Assembly (NCBI RefSeq): GCF_026340465.1
Contig: NZ_JAPEPC010000001.1
Location: forward strand, 3,622,001-3,686,000
Origin: Streptomyces sp. NBC_01306
Lineage (GTDB): Bacteria > Actinomycetota > Actinomycetes > Streptomycetales > Streptomycetaceae
DNA length: 64,000 nucleotides
Direction of reading: 5' to 3'
In this document: in pieces, positions 59,092 to 64,000 of the stretch
Numbering within the stretch: position 1 is the stretch's first letter
Layout: the number at the start of each line of letters is the position of its first letter
Notes under the pieces: model-generated
Database searches by the model: none
Seen by the model: the letters and a program-made list of their open reading frames with translations, nothing else
Told to the model about the DNA's origin: nothing
Translations under genes and position numbers: made by a program

Positions 59092-59721
59092 TCAGCACTT
59101 CCCGGTGGGTGCCGGCTGGGGATGGGCCAGTACGGTCAGCGCCTTGGCGGCGTCCTGCTTCGTGTCCAGGGCCTTGAAGCCGGTGCCGATGATCAGGTCG
59201 ACGTCGTTGGTCTTCCGGGTGTCGGTCTTCTGCGTGGCGCCCTTGACCTGCGTACCGAGTACGGAGAACGACGCGTCCGGGGTCTTGGCCGAGCCCAGCA
59301 GCAGCGCGGTGCCGGGGATCTTCTTGTCGAAGGCCGCCGGGGCGTTGCCCACCTTGCCGATGGTGAAGCCGCGCTTCTTGAGCTCGTCGGCTGTGGACTT
59401 GGCGAGTCCGCCGCGCGGGGTCGCGTTGTAGACGTTGACCTTGATCTTCGCGGGCTTCGGCAGTGCCTTCGGCGCGGTGGCGGCGGGCGAGGAACCGGCT
59501 TTGCAATCGTGCTGCTGGCCCGCGGCCGACACCTTGTGGGAGCCGCCGGTGAAGAGGTGGATGAGCTGCAGGGATCCCCAGCCGACCAGGCCGAGGGCGA
59601 CGACTGCGGCCACGATCCCGAAGACGAGTCGGCCACGCCGTCGGGGGCGGTGCATCCTCGGGTACTTGTCGCCCGTGATGCGGTACTTTCCGCCCATGCC
59701 GGGGGGTGTGAGCATGCTCAT
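59092..59721 (-). CDS. LytR C-terminal domain (LytR_C) membrane protein
   Basis: 209 residues. A basic cytoplasmic head (GGKYRITGDKYPRMHRPRRR), one membrane helix (about 32-55, LVFGIVAAVVALGLVGWGSL), then an extracytoplasmic LytR_C domain (about 85-205): IKVNVYNATPRGGLAKSTAD, ELKKRGFTIGKVGNAPA, DVDLIIGTGFKAL. LytR_C occurs at the end of cell-wall LCP ligases; here it is alone, so an accessory wall role is inferred. TACGCT (minus, 59728-59733) lies 6 bases before ATG 59721, indicating a leaderless start. Confidence 0.85.
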   Translation of the reverse strand: MSMLTPPGMGGKYRITGDKYPRMHRPRRRGRLVFGIVAAVVALGLVGWGSLQLIHLFTGGSHKVSAAGQQHDCKAGSSPAATAPKALPKPAKIKVNVYNATPRGGLAKSTADELKKRGFTIGKVGNAPAAFDKKIPGTALLLGSAKTPDASFSVLGTQVKGATQKTDTRKTNDVDLIIGTGFKALDTKQDAAKALTVLAHPQPAPTGKC

Positions 59722-59865
59722 GAGCGCAGCGTAGTGCGGTGGGGCAGCGATGCGAACTGAACGATCATCTGATGACCGCCGGATGGGCGAAAATGGCCCC
59801 AAAAGGACCAGTAAACGGCTCTGGCCAGGGTGGATTCCCTACCCCCGCGCGAGCTGTGAGCCGGT

Positions 59866-59937
59866 GAGTCGTCAGCCTGCGTTGAGTCGTCAGCCCATGT
59901 CGAGGCGTCAGTCCGCGTCGATGCGTCAGCCCATGTC
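59866..59937. repeat. 18-base tandem repeat x4 at the 3' end of the VapB-like gene
   Basis: Units beginning at 59866, 59884, 59902 and 59920 share GA-x-x-CGTCAGCCC-type sequence. They overlap the last four codons of the minus-strand VapB-like gene and extend into the gap. Confidence 0.8.
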
Positions 59938-60222
59938 GAGGACGCGGGCGTGCAGGACCTGCCGCTGCTGAAGTGCGGCTCGCACGGCCCGGTGCAGCCC
60001 GTCCTCCAGATAGAGGTCGCCCTGCCACTTCACGACGTGCGCGAAGAGATCCCCGTAGAACGTGGAGTCCTCCGCGAGCAGCGTTTCGAGGTCCAGCTGG
60101 CCCTTGGTGGTCACGAGCTGGTCCAGCCGGACCGGGCGCGGCGCTACATCCGCCCACTGGCGGGTGGATTCCCTGCCGTGGTCGGGGTACGGGCGTCCGC
60201 TTCCGATGCGCTTGAAGATCAC
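59926..60222 (-). CDS. VapB-like (type II antitoxin family) small protein without a toxin partner
   Basis: 98 residues, highly regular sequence: IFKRIGSGRPYPDHGREST, RQWADVAPRPVRLDQLVTTK, GQLDLETLLAEDSTFYGD, LFAHVVKWQGDLYLEDGLHRA. Proteins of this kind are usually annotated as VapB-family antitoxins, yet no PIN-domain toxin lies on either side. The DGLHR motif is noteworthy. TAGGCT (minus, 60229-60234) is 6 bases before the GTG, suggesting a leaderless transcript. Confidence 0.78.
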   Translation of the reverse strand: MIFKRIGSGRPYPDHGRESTRQWADVAPRPVRLDQLVTTKGQLDLETLLAEDSTFYGDLFAHVVKWQGDLYLEDGLHRAVRAALQQRQVLHARVLDMG

Positions 60223-60393
60223 ACGGAAAGCCTACCGGGGAAGCGCCTCCGGGCGCAGCCACGGTGTGGCGGTGGCACCGCGGCCCAAAGCCCTTATCTG
60301 GTGACATATCGGGAGTGAATCGGGAGTGAACCAGGATCGGAACCACCCCCTCCGGTGACCCTGTGGCCAAGATTGCGGATGGGCACCCGGCCT

Positions 60394-62151
60394 TCACTGT
60401 TCCTGCACGCGATGTACTCGTTCCTGACGGGGCCGGTCGGACGTTCGGTAACGGCTCTCAGGAGCGCGGTGCCCGGTGCCGATCCCCGACGCCCGGTGCC
60501 TGGTGCTCGACGCCCGGTGCCGGTGTCCGGTGCTCGGTGTCAGTGAGCGCACGTCGGATGCGTACGTCCCCACGGCGTCGGCCATGACGGCGATGTTGAT
60601 GCCGAACGCCTTCATGTTGATGTTCTTCAGGGTGTCGCACGCCAGGTGATAGCAGGCATCGAGCGCGACCCCCGCCTTCCCGCCGAACTTCTTGGCCTGT
60701 GCGGCGGTCTTGATCTCCTCCGCGCCGGTGAAGGTGCCGCCCGACGGGATGCCCGCGGCGATGAACGGGCCGTAGTCGGAGCGGCCGTCGAAGTCCGTGC
60801 CCTCGTGCGGCACATGTCTGCGGTCCAGGAAGGCGGTGATCCCCTTCTCCAGCCGGCCGGACCCCGCCGGGCCCGCGCCGGCGCCCTTGGCGTCCGAGTT
60901 GTCGCCGTCGTAGACGAGCTGGGCGTAGTTCGGGGAGGCGATCATGTCGAAGTTCAGATAGAGCGCGAGCTGTTTCCGCTGCGGGGCGGTGAGGTTCCTG
61001 ACGTACGCCTCGGAGCCGCGCAGCCCCAGCTCCTCCGCCGACCACCAGGCGAACCGGACCTTGTTGGCGGGCTGTTGGCGGGCTCGGGCGAGCTGCTGGG
61101 CGACCTCGATGAGGCCGGCCGAGCCCGAGCCGTCGTCGTTGATGCCGGGTCCCGCCGTGACCGAGTCCAGATGGGCGCCGAGCATCACGGTGTGGGCCGG
61201 GTCGCCGCCCCTGGTCTCGGCGATGACGTTGCGTGTGGTGCGCCGCTCCTGGAGCTGGCGGATCTCCAGCCTGACGGTCACGGCGGGGGTGTGGGGGGTG
61301 CGGGCCGGGGCGGGGCCGGGACCGGCCTTGGTGCGTGGGTTGGTCTGCGGGCGTGCGGTGGCCCGTTGGGCTCGGGCGGCCAGTGCTGCGCCGTCGGCCT
61401 GCGAGATGCCGCCGGTGGGGATCTTCACGCCCTTGGGGGATTCGAGGGTGCCCGACAGCGTGCCGGGCGTGTTGTTGGCGATGAGCGCGGCCACCGCACC
61501 CGCACCGGCCGCCGTCTTCTGTTTCTGGGCGAACGTGCAGCCGCCGCGGCGGATCAGCGCGATCCTGCCGGTGAACGCCCCCGCTGCGTAGTCGGCCGGC
61601 TCGCACCCCGTGGTGGCGTCCACCGGTACGGCGGCGAGTGCGGCCGTGATCCCGCCCACCGGGGTGGACCTGGTGTACGTGAGCGCCGAGACCGCCAGTT
61701 CGCGCGGGGCGGGCGCGACGACGGCCAGCTTCTCGGCCCGGGTCTCGGTGTAGGTGATGGGGAAGGGCTGGTACGAGACCCGGAAGCCGGCCTTCCGCAG
61801 GGTGTCGTGGACGTACTCGGCCGACGCCTCGTGGCCGGGCGTCCCGGCGGCGCGCGTGGAGTGGTGTGCGTCGGCGAGCGACTGGAACTTTTGCAGTTGC
61901 CGGTAGGCGCCCCGCGCGGACGAGGCCCGTACCAGCTCCCGGGACAACTGCGCGGCCTGCGCGGCCGGATCGGGGCGTACGGGGTACGGCGCCGCGGTGG
62001 CGGGTGCGGCTGCCGGGACCAGGGCCAGGGAGACCACGGCCGCCAGGGCCGCCAGAGAACCGCGGGCCGCCCGAGAGACGGCGGTGGCGGTGGCGCCGGC
62101 GGTGCGGGGTGTCGTGCTGCTGCGTGTCGTGCTGCTGCGTGTCGGGGTCAT
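60394..62151 (-). CDS. Secreted M28 family zinc aminopeptidase with PA domain
   Basis: 585 residues. Twin-basic signal region with hydrophobic core (SLAALAAVVSLALVPAAAP, cleavage near residue 55). M28 catalytic domain interrupted by a PA domain (about 195-290: GCEPADYAAGAFTGRIALI, GGCTFAQKQKTA). Zinc ligands and catalytic Glu are intact: GAHLDSV, NDDGSG, SAEELGLRGSE, LNFDMI and YHLACD. Resembles S. griseus-type leucine aminopeptidase. The last ~45 residues are a repeat-encoded His/Arg/Ser tail (TGHRHRASSTRHRAS), beyond the normal family end. ATG 62151; the upstream open extension is Arg-rich and unlikely. Confidence 0.9.
   Translation of the reverse strand: MTPTRSSTTRSSTTPRTAGATATAVSRAARGSLAALAAVVSLALVPAAAPATAAPYPVRPDPAAQAAQLSRELVRASSARGAYRQLQKFQSLADAHHSTRAAGTPGHEASAEYVHDTLRKAGFRVSYQPFPITYTETRAEKLAVVAPAPRELAVSALTYTRSTPVGGITAALAAVPVDATTGCEPADYAAGAFTGRIALIRRGGCTFAQKQKTAAGAGAVAALIANNTPGTLSGTLESPKGVKIPTGGISQADGAALAARAQRATARPQTNPRTKAGPGPAPARTPHTPAVTVRLEIRQLQERRTTRNVIAETRGGDPAHTVMLGAHLDSVTAGPGINDDGSGSAGLIEVAQQLARARQQPANKVRFAWWSAEELGLRGSEAYVRNLTAPQRKQLALYLNFDMIASPNYAQLVYDGDNSDAKGAGAGPAGSGRLEKGITAFLDRRHVPHEGTDFDGRSDYGPFIAAGIPSGGTFTGAEEIKTAAQAKKFGGKAGVALDACYHLACDTLKNINMKAFGINIAVMADAVGTYASDVRSLTPSTGHRHRASSTRHRASGIGTGHRAPESRYRTSDRPRQERVHRVQEQ
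60466..60545 (-). repeat. Degenerate tandem repeat encoding the M28 peptidase tail
   Basis: Repeated GACGCCCGGTGCC / CGGTGCTCGGTG units give the HRAS/TGHR tail of the peptidase. Same style of in-frame repeat growth as in the ChsH1-like, histidine kinase and TetR genes. Confidence 0.65.
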
Positions 62152-62219
62152 CCGGGATCTTTCCCGCGTGACCACGCGCAACGAACGCCGGTGTGGCGTT
62201 CGGGTGCAGGCGGCGGCTG

Positions 62220-62864
62220 TCAGCGCACGGCGGGCAGTCCGGCGGCCAGTGCGGACAGGGTGCGCCGCAGCGTCGGGAGCAGTGCGGGCCGGACGGCCGC
62301 GAGTTGTGGGTCCTGGGCGTACAGCTCGGCCAGTACGGGCGGCGGGGTGGCCATCGGGTAGAGCGTGCCGGCGAGGGCCCCGGCGGTCGACACCAGATCG
62401 GTGCACTCGCGTGCGGTCAGCCCGGGGCGGGCCCGCGCCACGTGGGCGCTCAGCGAGGAGATGGCGGCGAGCACGGTGTGCTTGTAGATGCGGGCCGCTT
62501 CCAGCGAGATGTTGTGTTCCAGGATCGTCGCGGTCTGGCTGAGCAGATCGCAGAAGAGCGGCCGTTCGGCGAGGGTCTCGGCGAGCGCGCCGACGGCTTC
62601 CTCGCCCGCGTCCAGCCGCGCGGCCACCTCACTCCGCCACTCCTGCCAGTCCTCTGCCGCGAGCACCAGGAAGATCTCTTCGCGGGTGCCGAAATACCGG
62701 ATGACATTGGACTTGGCGAGCCCCACGGCATCGGCGACGCTGCCGAGCGTTACGCGCCGTACTCCGTGTTCCAGTGCAAGACGGCGGGCGGCCGCGAGAA
62801 TGGTCTCGCGCCGCTGCTGCTTCTGCTCCGGTCTGCGCGCCCGGAGGAAACTCTCTGGTGACAT
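62220..62864 (-). CDS. TetR-family transcriptional regulator
   Basis: 214 residues. HTH domain at about 15-65: RRETILAAARRLALEHGVRR, VTLGSVADAVGLAKSNVIRY, FGTREEIFLVLAAEDW. The C-terminal ligand domain matches TetR_C_17-like all-helical regulators (LFCDLLSQTATILEHNISLE). TATGCT (minus, 62874-62879) is 9 bases before ATG 62864 with no Shine-Dalgarno, so a leaderless start is likely and longer in-frame starts (62912, 62942) are rejected. Divergent from the NAD-epimerase gene, which it probably controls. Confidence 0.88.
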   Translation of the reverse strand: MSPESFLRARRPEQKQQRRETILAAARRLALEHGVRRVTLGSVADAVGLAKSNVIRYFGTREEIFLVLAAEDWQEWRSEVAARLDAGEEAVGALAETLAERPLFCDLLSQTATILEHNISLEAARIYKHTVLAAISSLSAHVARARPGLTARECTDLVSTAGALAGTLYPMATPPPVLAELYAQDPQLAAVRPALLPTLRRTLSALAAGLPAVR

Positions 62865-62925
62865 GACTCGGTCAGCATACGAGAGCGGGAAAGCGGTCGC
62901 CTTCCCGCTCATAGTGAAACGGCGG

Positions 62926-62954
62926 TCTGTTAGTGCTGCCACTTCTGTTAGCGT
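62926..62954. promoter_or_regulatory. Repeated TCTGTTAG elements in the TetR/epimerase divergent promoter
   Basis: TCTGTTAGTG at 62926 and TCTGTTAGCG at 62945 form a direct repeat 19 bases apart. The second overlaps TAGCGT (62949-62954), a -10 box 7 bases before GTG 62962. This suits a TetR protein binding each turn of helix and blocking the epimerase promoter. Confidence 0.55.
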
Positions 62955-62961
62955 CGCGACC

Positions 62962-63633
62962 GTGAAGGTAATTCTCTTCGGTGCATCCGGAATGGTCGGT
63001 CAGGGCGTTTTGCGTGAGTGTCTGCTCGACGCGCGGGTGGAGAGCGTTCTCGCGGTCGTACGTAACCCACTCGGGGTGCAGCATCCGAAACTCCGGGAGG
63101 TCGTCCACCAGGACTTCGCGGATTTCTCGTCGCTCGCCGCGGATTTCGAGGATGCCGATGCCTGCTTCTTCTGTCTGGGTATTTCCTCGCTCGGCAGGCG
63201 CGAGGAGGAGTACCGGCGCGTCACCTACGACTACACGCTCGCTGCGGCGCGGGCGCTGCCCGACAACCCAGGGCTGACCTTCGTCTATGTCTCGGGCGCT
63301 GGCACCGACAGCACGGAACGCGGCCGCTCGATGTGGGCTCGGGTGAAGGGGCGTACGGAGAACGAACTCCGGGCGATGCCCTTTCACGCATATATGTTCC
63401 GGCCCGGGTATATCCAGTCATCGCGCGGCGGGGTATCGAAAACGCCGGCCTATCGATGGATGTATGCGGCTATTTCCTGGCTCTATCCGCTGCTGCGGCG
63501 GGTGATCCCCCATCACGTGACCACGACCGAGAGCGTGGCGCGCGCGATGATTGCGGTCGCCGGGCAACAGGGAGCGGGCGAACCTGTCCTGGACAGCGCG
63601 GAGATCAATCGCGTTGCGCGGAACGGTCACTGA
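62962..63633 (+). CDS. NAD(P)-dependent epimerase/dehydratase-family (atypical SDR) protein
   Basis: 223 residues. N-terminal Rossmann motif VKVILFGASGMVGQGVLREC, then LREVVHQDFADFSSLAADF, DADACFFCLGISSLG, TFVYVSGAGTDSTERGRSMW, and Lys-containing helix RVKGRTENELRAMPFHAYMFR. An atypical, NmrA/HTATIP2-like SDR without a clear Tyr-x3-Lys, so it may bind NAD(P) without catalysis. GTG 62962 follows a -10-like TAGCGT, indicating a leaderless mRNA; upstream in-frame starts run through the divergent TetR gene and are rejected. Confidence 0.87.
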   Translation: MKVILFGASGMVGQGVLRECLLDARVESVLAVVRNPLGVQHPKLREVVHQDFADFSSLAADFEDADACFFCLGISSLGRREEEYRRVTYDYTLAAARALPDNPGLTFVYVSGAGTDSTERGRSMWARVKGRTENELRAMPFHAYMFRPGYIQSSRGGVSKTPAYRWMYAAISWLYPLLRRVIPHHVTTTESVARAMIAVAGQQGAGEPVLDSAEINRVARNGH

Positions 63634-63775
63634 TCCTCCTGCCTGACGCGCGTTACGTTGAGTGGAATTTGGGTGGAATGGGGGTGCGCTCCGGGCGGGA
63701 CGGAGTTCATGAGATGCAGTTCATGGGGCAGTTCAGGAGGCGAGCCATGAGGGTGAGCCATGAGAGGGAGTTTCC

Positions 63776-64000
63776 ATGCGGGTGACCGGCTTCGACCACC
63801 TTGTCCTCAACGTCGCCGATATCGAGCGCTCTCTTGAGTTCTACTCCGGCCTGCTCGGTCTCGAACCGGTCCGGGTGAAGGAGTGGCGTGCGGGTGAAGC
63901 GCCCTTTCCGTCCGTGCGGGTCAGTCCTGTGACGATCATCGATATCGTCCGTGCGCCGGAGAGCCCTGGGGCCGGGCAGGCAGCCCAGGGCGGGCAGGGT
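63776..64000 (+). CDS. VOC (glyoxalase/bleomycin-resistance) family protein, 3' end outside window
   Basis: First 75 residues visible: RVTGFDHLVLNVADIERSLEF has the metal-binding His and the family's helix start, then YSGLLGLEPVRVKEWRAGEA and VSPVTIIDIVRAPES. Vicinal-oxygen-chelate fold enzymes include glyoxalases, dioxygenases and resistance proteins; the type cannot be decided from half a domain. ATG 63776 has AGGGAG upstream. Confidence 0.85.
   Translation, partial: MRVTGFDHLVLNVADIERSLEFYSGLLGLEPVRVKEWRAGEAPFPSVRVSPVTIIDIVRAPESPGAGQAAQGGQG

Noticed and set aside
59926..60222. A complete toxin-antitoxin pair
   Set aside because: No PIN-domain or other toxin reading frame is found on either side of the VapB-like gene.

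Overview
The window is chromosomal DNA from a Streptomyces or a very close relative. GC content is very high, third positions are strongly G/C, GTG starts are common, and genes overlap by 4 bases (ATGA or GTGA). The content is typical: adjacent SigF/SigN-type sporulation sigma factors, a subtilisin-inhibitor (SSI) protein, a TadA plus TadA-associated protein pair, DUF4232 lipoproteins, F420-type oxidoreductases and several TetR/MarR-regulated exporters. There is no rRNA, CRISPR array, complete insertion sequence, integrase or transposase.

Layout. 1-7.6 kb: truncated glycerophosphodiesterase, HtrA-like protease, tRNA-Ser(UGA), DUF3291 protein with its HTH regulator, phosphodiester glycosidase, a small secreted protein, a stand-alone Prim-Pol protein and another small secreted protein. 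7.8-16.6 kb: a five-gene, translationally coupled acyl-CoA operon laid out like the actinobacterial steroid side-chain (igr) operon, then a DUF1906 secreted protein, an ECF sigma factor and an acyl-CoA ligase. 16.8-21.6 kb: a very large PAS/pseudo-histidine-kinase/pseudo-receiver protein and an SSI inhibitor. 21.8-25.5 kb: tRNA-Ser(GCU), tRNA-Arg(ACG), an NTF2-like protein, a BRO-N protein, a DUF2797 protein and an FMN reductase. 25.9-31.9 kb: an OmpR/HK two-component system followed by GT2-GtrA and GT39 glycosyltransferases. 32-41.3 kb: EEP-family protein, DHA2 exporter with TetR regulator, DUF1453 protein, PPOX oxidoreductase, and a MarR operon whose exporter and YceI protein both carry carboxypeptidase-regulatory-like domains. 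41.4-46.1 kb: lipoprotein, sigN, sigF, Dabb protein, a 51-residue membrane peptide and a DUF4232 lipoprotein.

46.3-55.8 kb is the accessory highlight: a seven-gene, one-directional, tightly coupled putative biosynthetic operon. It encodes a PhyH dioxygenase (with a TTA codon), a protein of unknown function with a DGLHR motif, an NRPS-like enzyme read as adenylation-carrier-epimerization-reductase with no condensation domain, a class III aminotransferase, a TauD-type 2OG dioxygenase, an SDR and a SAM methyltransferase. The chemistry predicted by inference is activation of one amino acid, inversion to D, reductive release as an aldehyde, and possible transamination and oxidative or methyl tailoring to a small amine or amino alcohol. 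It lies beside tRNA-Ser(CGA).

56.5-64 kb returns to housekeeping genes: tRNA-Ser(CGA), tadA and its partner, upp, a LytR_C-domain protein, a VapB-like protein, a secreted M28 peptidase, a TetR/NAD-epimerase divergent pair and a truncated VOC protein. Short GC-rich tandem repeats in coding sequence (C-terminal tails, linkers, sigma N-terminus) recur throughout.
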